A stretch of 64,000 nt of DNA from Pseudoalteromonas sp. XI10 (GTDB taxonomy: Bacteria > Pseudomonadota > Gammaproteobacteria > Enterobacterales > Alteromonadaceae), in contig NZ_LOPY01000021.1 of the NCBI RefSeq assembly GCF_001469895.1, positions 1 to 64,000 on the forward strand. The letters run 5' to 3'. Of the stretch, positions 55,619-64,000 are shown piece by piece. The first letter of the stretch is position 1. Every line of letters starts with the position of its first letter. The notes below the pieces were generated by a model. It was not told where the DNA came from. It searched no databases and saw only the letters and a list, made by a program, of their open reading frames with translations. The translations under genes were made by a program, and so were the position numbers.

Positions 55619-56311
55619 ATGATTAAACGGATTTTAATGACAACAGCCTTGTTGTTGCCCGCTTTTGCTTGGGCGCAGCAAAGCGCTCCTTCAGATGCAT
55701 GTCAAAGCATGCAAGCCGAACGTATAGAGCTACAAATAGCCCTGCGTAAAACCAATCTTCTCGACAAAATTGAAGCCTATAAGCAGCGCATTCAAAGCTT
55801 GTCGGCACGAATATCTGAAACTTGCTTTAGTGAAGAGCAAATTGCTGAGCTAAAGTCGTCTTTGTATAACCCTGATATTACTGAGCTTGAAAACACTTTG
55901 GCAAAGCCATTAACTGAGCAAGCCTACATCAGCAAACAAGCTGCATGGGAGCGCTTTTATGTTATGCCGCCACGTTGTGCTGCTCGCTCGTTACAGTTGC
56001 AAAACCTTGAGTCGTGTCTTGAAAATAAGCAAATTCAGTTTCAGCAATTTGATATGTTATGGCAGCAAAAAAGTGCGCAACTTGCCCGTACAGAAGCAAA
56101 ACCAACAGATTCGTTTCATGAGTTTGTTTTACCTAGCAAAGCCGAACGAGCTAAGTTAAGCGCTGAGCAAGAATTAAAACGCTACAGCTACAGCACAGAT
56201 TCGTTCTTACCAACCAATATTATTGTGTTGTGTGCTTTAGCCGTATCGGTGTTCTTTGGTTTGATATTTATTTTCCATTGGTTAATGCGCCCACGGCCAG
56301 TGGTGAAGTGA
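55619..56311 (+). CDS. Hypothetical exported protein with C-terminal membrane anchor
   Basis: A 230-residue protein with a signal peptide ending near AWAQQ (residue 20). A helical, partly coiled-coil periplasmic part with paired Cys follows, and a single membrane helix at about 199-222 is followed by a short basic tail (RPRPVVK). No family was recognised. The 150 bp upstream hold no other feature I can name. A repeat island begins ten bases after the stop. Confidence 0.65.
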   Translation: MIKRILMTTALLLPAFAWAQQSAPSDACQSMQAERIELQIALRKTNLLDKIEAYKQRIQSLSARISETCFSEEQIAELKSSLYNPDITELENTLAKPLTEQAYISKQAAWERFYVMPPRCAARSLQLQNLESCLENKQIQFQQFDMLWQQKSAQLARTEAKPTDSFHEFVLPSKAERAKLSAEQELKRYSYSTDSFLPTNIIVLCALAVSVFFGLIFIFHWLMRPRPVVK

Positions 56312-56765
56312 GCATTTAGTTAGCGAGGGGAAAGTTAGCGAGAGTAAAGTTAGCGAGAGTAAAGGGGAAAGAGTAAAGGGGAAAGAGTAAAGGAGCTAGG
56401 CGCTGGGTTTTAGGCGTTAGGACGCGATGTAAAATCGCTGCTTTAGTCGTTAGAGGTCAGATATTAGATGTTAGTCGATCTGTGGGGTTGGTTAGGTCGT
56501 GCGTTCTTCTCTGCATTTGAACCTTGTAGGAGGTACTTTAGTGCCGAATAGAATCAAACATAATCCATGTAAACCTTTTCATTCAGACGCGCGAAAAAAG
56601 TTTCACGCCTACGGTGAAGACATTGGTTCTGGGTGCTGGGTTTTGGGCGCTAGGCGTTAGAACGCGATGTAAAATCGCACGTTGAGGAGCGGTCAGCTTT
56701 CAGCCTTCAGCTCTCAGACTACAGACTCGCACCTCGAACCTCGCATCTCGAACCTCGTAACTTAA
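56312..56765. repeat. REP/heptamer island 10 (mostly inverted)
   Basis: Starts with three GTTAGCGAGNGNAAA units and GGGAAAGAGTAAA units. Family A - at 56421-56444; family F + at 56526-56548; family C - at 56586-56612; an A-like copy - at about 56661-56680. Spacers are reversed heptamers (GCTAGGC, GTTAGAG, TCAGCTT and TCGAACC types). The gap is convergent. Confidence 0.85.
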
Positions 56766-59186
56766 TCACTCATCCGTTTTAAACTGTTTGGCGCGTTCTT
56801 CTGCGTCAATTAACGCTTGTGATTTTGGCTGTTTGTTTTTGCTTTCTATCACAGGCTTTTCGTCTGAATTTGGATCCCAGGTTGGATCAAGCGATAAGTT
56901 CGCAAATGGATTATACGGCTTATCGTCTTGTTGCTCTGGCTCTTTGTCGGCTTCTTCACCTTTTTCTTCAGGCGTTTCTTCAAGCTTATCGTCGTTACTC
57001 AGTTCGTCAGACAAATCAACAGTTTCTACCGCTGGCTGTGATGGCTCTTCTACATTAACGGAAGCTGGTTCATCTTGTAGTTCTTGTTCAAGTGCTTGTA
57101 AGGCTTTAGCTAAATCATCATCGTTAATGTCGTCGTGTTCTTCTGCTGGGTTTGGCGCAGTGACTGTGTGCTCATCTTCATTAAAATGATCGGCAAACGA
57201 TAAATCATCACCCATCAATGACGATAAGTCATATTCAGGCACTTCATCTTTAGACGGTTCATCGTCGGCAATCGGCTCTTTTGTAGAGTATTCATCAAAG
57301 CCAAACGATGACGAACTCGTAAAGCTTGGCTCTTCAATTTCAGGCTTCTCTAGTTTATCGAGTTCAGGTTTTTCGAGATCTTGGATCTCAGTCAAAGCTG
57401 GCTCATCGTCGGCAATAGGCTCTTTAGTTGAGTATTCATCAAAGCCAAACGATGACGAACTTGTAAAGCTTGGCTCTTCGATTTCTGGTTTCTCTAGTTC
57501 ATCGATTTCCGGCTTTTCGAGTTCTTCAATCTCAGCTAATACTGGCTCATCGTCGGCAATAGGCTCTTTAGTTGAGTATTCATCAAAGCCAAACGATGAC
57601 GAACTCGTAAAGCTTGGTTCTTCAATTTCTGGTTTTTCAAGCTCATCGATTTCCGGCTTTTCGAGTTCTTCTATCTCGGCTAACACGGGTTCATCGTCGG
57701 CAACCGGCTCTTTAGTTGAGTATTCATCAAAGCCAAACGATGACGAACTCGTAAAGCTTGGCTCTTCTAATTCTGGCTTCTCTGGTTCATTGTTATCAGT
57801 ATCTGCAAATGGCTCAGGTGTAAGAGGCTCATCTTCAATAGGCTCTTGGGTTGTGTACTCGTCAAAGCCAAATGATGACGAAGCGGTATAACTCGGTTCT
57901 GCAGATTCAGGTTGTGTTTCAGGCTCGTCTTGCTGAACGTCATCAGCTTGCGGCTCAGCTTCCTCGTTGAGGCTATATGATGAATCTTCTAGGCTTGCTA
58001 ACTTTAGCTCTTGCTCTAGGCCGCGCTGCTCATCCAAAAAGTCGTCATTAGCGTCGTTTGTATTTTTTTCGTCGTAACCAAGTTCAAGATCTTCGAATTG
58101 ATGGGCATCAGCAAAGTCTTCTTCTGGTGGTTGTTCAGGTGAAGTTTCAGACTCTTGTTCTTCTTTATCACGCTGAGCACTAAAGTGCATAAGCTCAGAA
58201 AGCTCGTCATTATTTTCAGTTTCGGTTGCTGTAAATGTATCGTTGGCAAGCGGGTAGCTGTCTTCATGAGGGTGCTCTTGTTCTTCGGCCAGCACTGCGG
58301 CTGTTGCTACTTTTAGTTCCTCAGCTTCTTTTTCAGCAGCTGCTTGTGCTTCTGCAGCTGCTTTAAGAGCTTTAGCTTGCATTAAGCTTTGTTCAAGTTC
58401 TGAATCGGCGTCAGCTTTTTTGCTTTGACGAATACGCACAATCACTAAACCTGCAACAAGTAATACCAACAACACAATTAAGCTTGGCATTAATAATGAG
58501 CTTGAAGAGCTATCGCTGTTTGCAGGAATAGGTTCTGGCATAGGTGCAGGTGTTGGTGCAGGTGTTGGCGCAGGTTTTGGTGCCGGTTCTGCTTTTACTT
58601 CAGGTTCAGCTGGTTTTTCAGCAGTTGCAGTCTCAGCACTTTGGGTTTTAACTTCAGCGGCTTGATCTTGAATAGCAGGGCTAGTAGTTGATTCTACTAC
58701 AGGTTCTTCAGGAGCATCAGAAATCGTAATACGGTCAACTTTTGCTGGTATTTCGGTTTGTTCTGCAGAGGCACTTGTTTGTTCGACAGGCTCTGGTTCT
58801 TGAACTTCTGGCTCAATTGCTGGCATTTGCTGTTCGATAGGTTCAACGGTTTGCTCTGCAATAGGTGCCGTAGTTTCTTCAGGTTCAGCTTGAATAGCGC
58901 CTGAGTGCACCCTAGGGTTAGCCGCTGCAGTTGAATTAACTGGGGCTGTTTCTTTCGTTTGTTGTTCTAGTTTTTCGAAAGCAGCTGCATTGTTTACTGG
59001 CGTTGGATTTTTGCAGTTTTTCTCATAGTTTCTGGCAGCTGAGCGATAGTTTTTATTGCTGGTGTTAAAGCGGTACTCATGCATTTGCTGTTTTAACAAA
59101 ATACACATGGCTTCGTTGTACTGCGCTTTACTCGTAAAGCTTAAGCTTAGGAGTAATAAGAGAAAAGTTGTTTTTATAATTGGCAT
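56766..59186 (-). CDS. Acidic single-span membrane protein with 48-residue repeats
   Basis: An 806-residue protein. A signal peptide ends near SKAQYN. A short Cys-containing segment and a Pro/Glu-rich periplasmic stretch with PAPTPAPTPAP follow. One membrane helix lies at about 228-248 (LLMPSLIVLLVLLVAGLVIV), then a basic stop and a long acidic cytoplasmic part. That part holds five copies of a unit around SSSFGFDEYSTKEP; three successive intervals are exactly 144 bp and one is 135 bp. The C-terminus has conserved-looking NPFANLSLDPTWDP. The plan recalls FimV/TonB-like polar scaffold proteins, but no LysM domain is visible, so no name is given. Confidence 0.75.
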   Translation of the reverse strand: MPIIKTTFLLLLLSLSFTSKAQYNEAMCILLKQQMHEYRFNTSNKNYRSAARNYEKNCKNPTPVNNAAAFEKLEQQTKETAPVNSTAAANPRVHSGAIQAEPEETTAPIAEQTVEPIEQQMPAIEPEVQEPEPVEQTSASAEQTEIPAKVDRITISDAPEEPVVESTTSPAIQDQAAEVKTQSAETATAEKPAEPEVKAEPAPKPAPTPAPTPAPMPEPIPANSDSSSSSLLMPSLIVLLVLLVAGLVIVRIRQSKKADADSELEQSLMQAKALKAAAEAQAAAEKEAEELKVATAAVLAEEQEHPHEDSYPLANDTFTATETENNDELSELMHFSAQRDKEEQESETSPEQPPEEDFADAHQFEDLELGYDEKNTNDANDDFLDEQRGLEQELKLASLEDSSYSLNEEAEPQADDVQQDEPETQPESAEPSYTASSSFGFDEYTTQEPIEDEPLTPEPFADTDNNEPEKPELEEPSFTSSSSFGFDEYSTKEPVADDEPVLAEIEELEKPEIDELEKPEIEEPSFTSSSSFGFDEYSTKEPIADDEPVLAEIEELEKPEIDELEKPEIEEPSFTSSSSFGFDEYSTKEPIADDEPALTEIQDLEKPELDKLEKPEIEEPSFTSSSSFGFDEYSTKEPIADDEPSKDEVPEYDLSSLMGDDLSFADHFNEDEHTVTAPNPAEEHDDINDDDLAKALQALEQELQDEPASVNVEEPSQPAVETVDLSDELSNDDKLEETPEEKGEEADKEPEQQDDKPYNPFANLSLDPTWDPNSDEKPVIESKNKQPKSQALIDAEERAKQFKTDE

Positions 59187-59295
59187 AAGTTCCGGACCAG
59201 TAAGGTTTAGTCGATGACCTAACAGTTAATTAATTCTAAGCTGAGACGAGTAATTTATCCACATTTGGTTAACAAATTAAGCGTATTTGTAGTGG

Positions 59296-60753
59296 TTAAT
59301 CAATTACCATGAGCGCACGGTATTCGTCGTAAGCAAATTGGTCGGTCATTCCGCTTATGTAATCTTGAATTAAGCGGCAGCGATAATAAAACTCGTAGGC
59401 GGCAAAATGATCCGGTTCGGCTTTTAAGGCATCAATGGCTTTTTGGTAGCTATTTAAATGTTTATTAGAAAGTTTTTTAACAAGGCGAGTTTCAATTAAA
59501 TAGTTTTGATCGCCTTTTAACACGCGTTTAAAAGCATCAGCATCAAGGGCTAGTAAAGGTTTATAGCAGTCAAGTAAACCGCTAATTATACGGTAACCCT
59601 GTAGCTCTAATCGCTCTACTTCTTTGTGGCAAAATACATGCTTTAATGCCACTTGTTTTAAGGTGAGCGTGACGGCATGCAAGTGACTTCGGTCTTCTAA
59701 TAAAGCCTGATTAAAATCACCATGGTAAATGGCTTCAATATTATTTATAAACCGCTCTGCTGCGTAGCTTACTAATGGGTGTAGCAAGGTCACGCGCAGG
59801 TAGATAAAAAATTCGCTGTTAAAATTGTACGGCTGCTCTTGTGCTTTACTTAACGCATAATCAATGGCTTTTTCGGCAAAGTCGCTGTGTTTGGTATCGT
59901 CTATGGTTAGGTTTGTGAGTGTGCGGGTGTATTGCTCTTTTAGCTTTGCGCAAAGCGACTCAACACTAATAATGCCTTTTTCTACGGCATCTTCAATATC
60001 GGCTAAACAATACGAAATATCGTCAGCGGCCTCCATAATATAGCTGGCCGGATGGCGGCAGTATTGCTCAATTTCGAGTTCAGTTTGCAGCGCTTCAATA
60101 AACGGCTTTTCGCTGAAGTAGTAACCCACTTTTTTCATTAAGTAGTTTTTATCTTGCGGGTTGTCTATTTTCGCCATGCTGGCCGGGCGTGTATATTTTA
60201 AAATGCCGGCACTTTGGCTGTAGGTTAAGTTTAGAGAAAGTAATGAATGAATTATGCGAATACCTTGGGCATTACCTTCAAAGCTTTTTATATCTTGGGC
60301 TAGGTGTTTAAAGATCACACTAATACCAATGCCTTTACAGCGCTCAGGGGTTAGTGAATCTAAGTGTTTATCAAACCATTGGTTGATGGCTGCTTCGCCA
60401 AAGTGACCAAACGGTGGGTTGCCTATGTCGTGCATTAGGCACGCCATTTCTACTAGGCTTTCTAGCGGACGCTCAAGCCCAGCTAGGCCATATTCTTTTT
60501 GTTTGGCATCACTAAGCTTATTAAAAATGGTTTGCACAATAAACCGGCCCACTTGTTGTACTTCAAGCGAATGGGTCAGCCTTGAGCGTACTGCAGCATT
60601 ACGCTCGAGTGGAAAAACTTGGGTTTTTTGCTGTAAACGGCGAATTGCAGCACTGTTAATAATGCGGCCCCGATCACTTTCAAGCGCAGTGTGTAAATTA
60701 TTGGTAGAACGCATTTCGCGCGCTGGAGTAATTTTTTTACCAAAATCGATCAT
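59296..60753 (-). CDS. dgt: Deoxyguanosinetriphosphate triphosphohydrolase
   Basis: A 485-residue HD-domain dGTPase that splits dGTP into deoxyguanosine and triphosphate. It follows E. coli Dgt closely: ESDRGRIINSAAIRRLQQKTQVFPLERNAAVRSRLTHSLEVQQVGR, then LMHDIGNPPFGHFGEAA with the HD pair. It trims the dNTP pool and can restrict phages. Length fits the long (type 1) group. Confidence 0.95.
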   Translation of the reverse strand: MIDFGKKITPAREMRSTNNLHTALESDRGRIINSAAIRRLQQKTQVFPLERNAAVRSRLTHSLEVQQVGRFIVQTIFNKLSDAKQKEYGLAGLERPLESLVEMACLMHDIGNPPFGHFGEAAINQWFDKHLDSLTPERCKGIGISVIFKHLAQDIKSFEGNAQGIRIIHSLLSLNLTYSQSAGILKYTRPASMAKIDNPQDKNYLMKKVGYYFSEKPFIEALQTELEIEQYCRHPASYIMEAADDISYCLADIEDAVEKGIISVESLCAKLKEQYTRTLTNLTIDDTKHSDFAEKAIDYALSKAQEQPYNFNSEFFIYLRVTLLHPLVSYAAERFINNIEAIYHGDFNQALLEDRSHLHAVTLTLKQVALKHVFCHKEVERLELQGYRIISGLLDCYKPLLALDADAFKRVLKGDQNYLIETRLVKKLSNKHLNSYQKAIDALKAEPDHFAAYEFYYRCRLIQDYISGMTDQFAYDEYRALMVID

Positions 60754-60971
60754 TTTTCATTCCCACAAAGCGGTAAAGTCGGGCTTTTGCGTTTTGTTAG
60801 CAACATTTTGCCATTTATTAAATTAAATCTAACAGCTTGTATCTTAAATTAAAATATTCATTTTTATTAAAGTTATTACTTTAAATCGTGGCCTTTATTC
60901 ATATATTATTCAGTTTTACGCACTTCTTCATTATCTTGTATTAGAAAGGAAAGCCTTTTGGCTATAAAGCA

Positions 60972-62384
60972 ATGATGCAAACTCTGTCTCAAAAACCATG
61001 GCTACTAGCCAGTATTTTCCTGTGTTGTATTGGTTTAACAGCTTGTAAAAGCACCCCTGAGCCAAGCGCTGAAAGCACCTTAACGGTGGCCGAAAAAAAT
61101 GCCATTAAGGCCAAGCAGGGTGCACTGTATGCACGAGGGTTTTATGAAAGCCAACTTGGTAATATTAACTACGCCTCTGCTAGGCAATGCAGTAACTTTA
61201 ATTTGCAGAGCCACCGTGGCTCAATTCGTTATGCAGAAAACTCGCTTAACGCGGTAATTGATGCCATCGACAACAATTTTGACGTTGTTGAGATTGATGT
61301 GCGAATTACCCGTGACGATGTGTGGGTTGTACATCATGATGCCCGTACAGGTCGCGAAACAGGCACTGTTGACAATAAGCGCCGCAAAATTGAGTCGATG
61401 AGCTATAAAAAAGAGTGGGGCTATTTACGTCATCGTAACCAAGATACCGGGTTACTTACCGATGATATGCCACCTTCATTTAGAGAGCTTGCTGCCACGT
61501 TTGCGCGCTATCGTAAGTCTCATCAAAAACTGAATATTGAGATAAAATCAAAGGCCTCAGTTAACGATTTAAAAATGCTGGATTATTTAGCATATGAATT
61601 TGTTGGCGGTGGTAACTACTTTTTTAGCAGTTTAGAAATGCGCAACCTGACTCGTATGCGCGATATTAACCCAGATATTTACTTGGCATTTATTCAGTCA
61701 CCAGCAAAAGCCTCGATGAATAAGTTAGCAAGTGACCTAAAACGCGGCGCTGGTAGCGACCCAATTTACGAGCGCAACAAAGAAGAGCTTGAGAGCTTAC
61801 AAGCACTTGGTAATCGCTATCATCGTGAAAAACGTTACGACAGCCCAGTTAAGCTTGATAAATTAGCAAAGCAGCTAAAACGTAACTTTGGCTATGTACT
61901 TGATATTCGTCATTACAAGCAAAGTGCAGCACGCTTAAAGCCGGTTGCTAAAGCACGCGGTATTATGATTGCCACTTATTCTATTAACGGCCACGACTAC
62001 CATGAGCGCAGCCTATTAGCGCAGTCACGTTCTCTTCGCCCTGACTCTGTAATTATGGACGATACCGTTTATGGCTTTTGTTCTGTGTTTGAATTACCAA
62101 AAATGCAGCCGTATTTTAGCGATGAAGTAGACGCTAAGTTAATTGCTAGCATGCCTGCTGACCTTGATTTAGAGCGCCTTGATGAGCTGTATGCTTATAA
62201 AGGTAATCAGCTTTACCCAGCGGTGGGCGGCACGCTTAAATCAACTCAAGCACAAACTTATATTCCCAAAGTAACATCGACTCCTTCAGCGCCTAATTTA
62301 GAAATAGGGACTCGCCAAGCCGATGAAGATTTTAGCCTAGAAACAGATCCCGCTGTTGAACTAGAACTGCGTAAAAAACAATAA
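60972..62384 (+). CDS. Glycerophosphodiester phosphodiesterase-family lipoprotein
   Basis: A 470-residue lipoprotein (lipobox LTAC, Cys25). The GDPD core starts at SHRGSIRYAENS (His81-Arg82), continues with VVEIDVRITRD (Glu107, Asp109) and HHD (His122), and includes LNIEIK. This is the catalytic layout of enzymes that cut glycerophosphodiesters. A ~110-residue C-terminal extension is unique. A second ATG lies one codon on. The next gene begins ten bases after the stop, so the two are probably co-transcribed. Confidence 0.85.
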   Translation: MMQTLSQKPWLLASIFLCCIGLTACKSTPEPSAESTLTVAEKNAIKAKQGALYARGFYESQLGNINYASARQCSNFNLQSHRGSIRYAENSLNAVIDAIDNNFDVVEIDVRITRDDVWVVHHDARTGRETGTVDNKRRKIESMSYKKEWGYLRHRNQDTGLLTDDMPPSFRELAATFARYRKSHQKLNIEIKSKASVNDLKMLDYLAYEFVGGGNYFFSSLEMRNLTRMRDINPDIYLAFIQSPAKASMNKLASDLKRGAGSDPIYERNKEELESLQALGNRYHREKRYDSPVKLDKLAKQLKRNFGYVLDIRHYKQSAARLKPVAKARGIMIATYSINGHDYHERSLLAQSRSLRPDSVIMDDTVYGFCSVFELPKMQPYFSDEVDAKLIASMPADLDLERLDELYAYKGNQLYPAVGGTLKSTQAQTYIPKVTSTPSAPNLEIGTRQADEDFSLETDPAVELELRKKQ

Positions 62385-62394
62385 GAATAAAACT

Positions 62395-64000
62395 ATGACT
62401 GATTTAATAAAGCCGTTTTGGTGGCGCTGTTTGCTACTTGTTTTAGCTACTTTATATTTATTACCCGAGGCAATTTTTAATGCCCAGTTAGTCTCTTTAG
62501 TTGGTTTAGGTACCCCTTCGGCAGAAGACCTTGAACACCTCGAAATTTATGGCCGAGCTGTATCTGGGGTGGGTGTTGCGCTGCTGTTAGCTGACTTTCT
62601 ACCTAAAGCCATGGTTGCCAAAGTAGGCCGTGGGATTATCTCGTTTATCGCTTTATTGTGTTTAGTTTGGCCTGTGGTGTTTTTTGGCCAAAAATATGCC
62701 ATTGAAAAAACCTTAATTGAGCCTTCAACCGCAGAGCAGCGTCAGTTTGCTACCTACAGTGCTGCACTTAGAGATGCGCTGGCGATTAACTCAATTAAAG
62801 TGAATGACCTTGATTACAACCCTGAGCAATTACATAGCTCAGAAAATCTGACCTTTTTGGCGCTGTTTGGTGGCTTACTTTATAGCGACGCCGCGCTTTC
62901 AGATAACTTAGAGCAAGATAAGCGTAAGATTATTGCTGCGTTTGTACAGAAAAAAGCGTATCAAGATTTTGATAAACATTATAAAAACTACAGCCAGTTA
63001 TATGATGAGCTGGTGGTTAAATACAAAGCCTATGCTGATGGTAGTAAAAAGTACAACAGCACTTTGGCAAGTATCGGTGAGCGCGAGCAAGGTTATTGGC
63101 AGCAAGTTGAACAAGAGATCAATAGCGGCTGGAACAAGTACCAACAAGCGCAAAAAGCCCATATTGCAAAAGCGTCAGCACGCGCACAAAAGTATGGCCC
63201 GAAGATTTATGATTACCACCACAGCATTGCAAAATGCCGTGAGCGTTATGACAAAAGCAGCGAAAAAGACCGCCGAAATCGTTGTTATGAACGCGAAGCA
63301 GCAGACTACCGAAGCAATATTTTAAAAGCCGGTATTGGCTACATTGAGCCTGATTACTGGCTTATTGAAGAAGATGTTTCGGTTGCTGAAAATGCCGCAG
63401 GCACTATTTTAATGGGAGTGCTCACTGGTGGTGTTTATACCGCACTACAAGCTGCTAGTTTAGCAACCGGTGGTGATGGCGGCTTTAAAGATAAGCGCTA
63501 CAAATACACCGATGACCCAGATCATTATCAGCTGCGTTTTTTACAGCACCCGAACTTTCATAAGATGTTTGTGAGTGAAACGGGCTACCCATTTACAATC
63601 GAAAACTTAATGGCATTTCGTGCTCACGAAACAACGCAAAAGAAGCTTAGAGCACATTTTGCCAGCAAAGGGTTACAGCTTGAAAGCAATTGGAATGTGA
63701 ATCAACGCCAAGCATTTGCTAATGCTGTAGCTACAAAAGTAACCAGCGAAGCTAATGCACAATGGCAAAGCGAAATGCGCAAACGCGGCATGAGCTTAAA
63801 GCCAAACTTAAGCTGGGTTGCGTTTCAGCTACACCCGCAAATTCAAGCAAAAATTGCCGACAGAATGGGTGATTTATACGTAAAAAACATTCGCGCCGAT
63901 TGGAATAAAAAGAACTTTAAAGACAAGGTGCTTGATCCAAACATTGCAAAACGGACCGACAAATACCTAGCCATGCTTAATAGCTCAGAAGGTAAATTTG
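62395..64000 (+). CDS. Large membrane protein of unknown function (5' part, runs off the window)
   Basis: The frame opens at the ATG at 62395 and stays open to the window end, giving 535 visible residues. The N-terminal ~110 residues hold three probable membrane helices (about 11-29, 58-76 and 82-102). A long hydrophilic, Lys/Gln/Tyr-rich helical region follows, with a second hydrophobic stretch at about 335-355 (AAGTILMGVLTGGVYTALQAASLA). No domain was recognised. It sits ten bases after the GDPD lipoprotein gene, so a shared envelope role is possible. Confidence 0.75.
   Translation, partial: MTDLIKPFWWRCLLLVLATLYLLPEAIFNAQLVSLVGLGTPSAEDLEHLEIYGRAVSGVGVALLLADFLPKAMVAKVGRGIISFIALLCLVWPVVFFGQKYAIEKTLIEPSTAEQRQFATYSAALRDALAINSIKVNDLDYNPEQLHSSENLTFLALFGGLLYSDAALSDNLEQDKRKIIAAFVQKKAYQDFDKHYKNYSQLYDELVVKYKAYADGSKKYNSTLASIGEREQGYWQQVEQEINSGWNKYQQAQKAHIAKASARAQKYGPKIYDYHHSIAKCRERYDKSSEKDRRNRCYEREAADYRSNILKAGIGYIEPDYWLIEEDVSVAENAAGTILMGVLTGGVYTALQAASLATGGDGGFKDKRYKYTDDPDHYQLRFLQHPNFHKMFVSETGYPFTIENLMAFRAHETTQKKLRAHFASKGLQLESNWNVNQRQAFANAVATKVTSEANAQWQSEMRKRGMSLKPNLSWVAFQLHPQIQAKIADRMGDLYVKNIRADWNKKNFKDKVLDPNIAKRTDKYLAMLNSSEGKF

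Noticed and set aside
62933..63325. 130-residue plus-strand open frame
   Set aside because: It is an out-of-frame shadow of the large membrane protein gene that begins at 62395.

Overview
The window is a chromosomal segment of a marine gammaproteobacterium, most likely Pseudoalteromonas or a close relative. This rests on the low-GC coding style and the gene content: an M36 protease with a GlyGly-CTERM-like tail, an S46 dipeptidyl-peptidase, a secreted M3 peptidase, a thermostable-hemolysin-family gene, a YbiT-type ABC-F ATPase, KatG and NupC/DeoB/DeoD nucleoside salvage. The genus is inferred from family memory, not from a search. No rRNA, tRNA, CRISPR array, insertion sequence or prophage was recognised.

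Layout. 1-5392: the 3' part of an FAD/4Fe-4S oxidoreductase, a NagX-like membrane acyltransferase, a dCache-GGDEF diguanylate cyclase and a VanX-type dipeptidase. 5583-13845: a lipoprotein, a large secreted M36 protease, an M3 lipoprotein peptidase and a secreted endonuclease/exonuclease/phosphatase-fold protein. 13879-16202: a dihydroorotase paralogue plus FolE2 behind a Zur-like palindrome, read as a zinc-starvation operon. 16348-18507: an S46 peptidase. 18631-26670: nine tightly packed genes (T_hemolysin family, an acyl-AMP ligase fused to a haem-oxygenase-like diiron domain, SDR, TPR, response regulator, histidine kinase, cupredoxin, FTR1-like protein, outer-membrane barrel) behind a PmrA/QseB-type direct repeat. 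26872-28677: cold-shock protein and two convergent solute-binding proteins. 28835-32828: nucleoside uptake and salvage (nupC, udk, deoB, deoD). 33040-43971: Fpr, an NTF2-like secreted protein, an orphan XRE regulator, a TPR membrane protein, a GAF histidine kinase, KatG and a large lipoprotein. 44110-48828: YbiT, an alpha/beta hydrolase and an EAL protein. 49108-52324: methyltransferase, HNH nuclease and NERD nuclease. 52524-64000: LysR regulators and small partners, an acidic repeat protein, Dgt, a GDPD lipoprotein and a membrane protein cut by the window end.

The most unusual feature lies between genes. About ten intergenic islands are mosaics of short hairpins that all carry a 5' GTAG head, as REP sequences moved by RAYT (Y1 REP transposase) enzymes do. 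At least seven hairpin families are present, labelled A to G below. The spacers between them are heptanucleotide arrays such as GATACGA, CTAGNNC and TGANNGC, several exactly in phase, plus a 15-bp tandem array. Almost every convergent gene pair with a sizeable gap carries an island. No RAYT gene was seen here.

The best candidate for an undescribed pathway is the nine-gene operon: its layout suggests fatty-acid activation and iron-dependent oxidation tied to an iron-permease-like module and controlled by its own two-component system. Coordinates of starts were adjusted where a ribosome binding site or family length decided them; such cases are stated.
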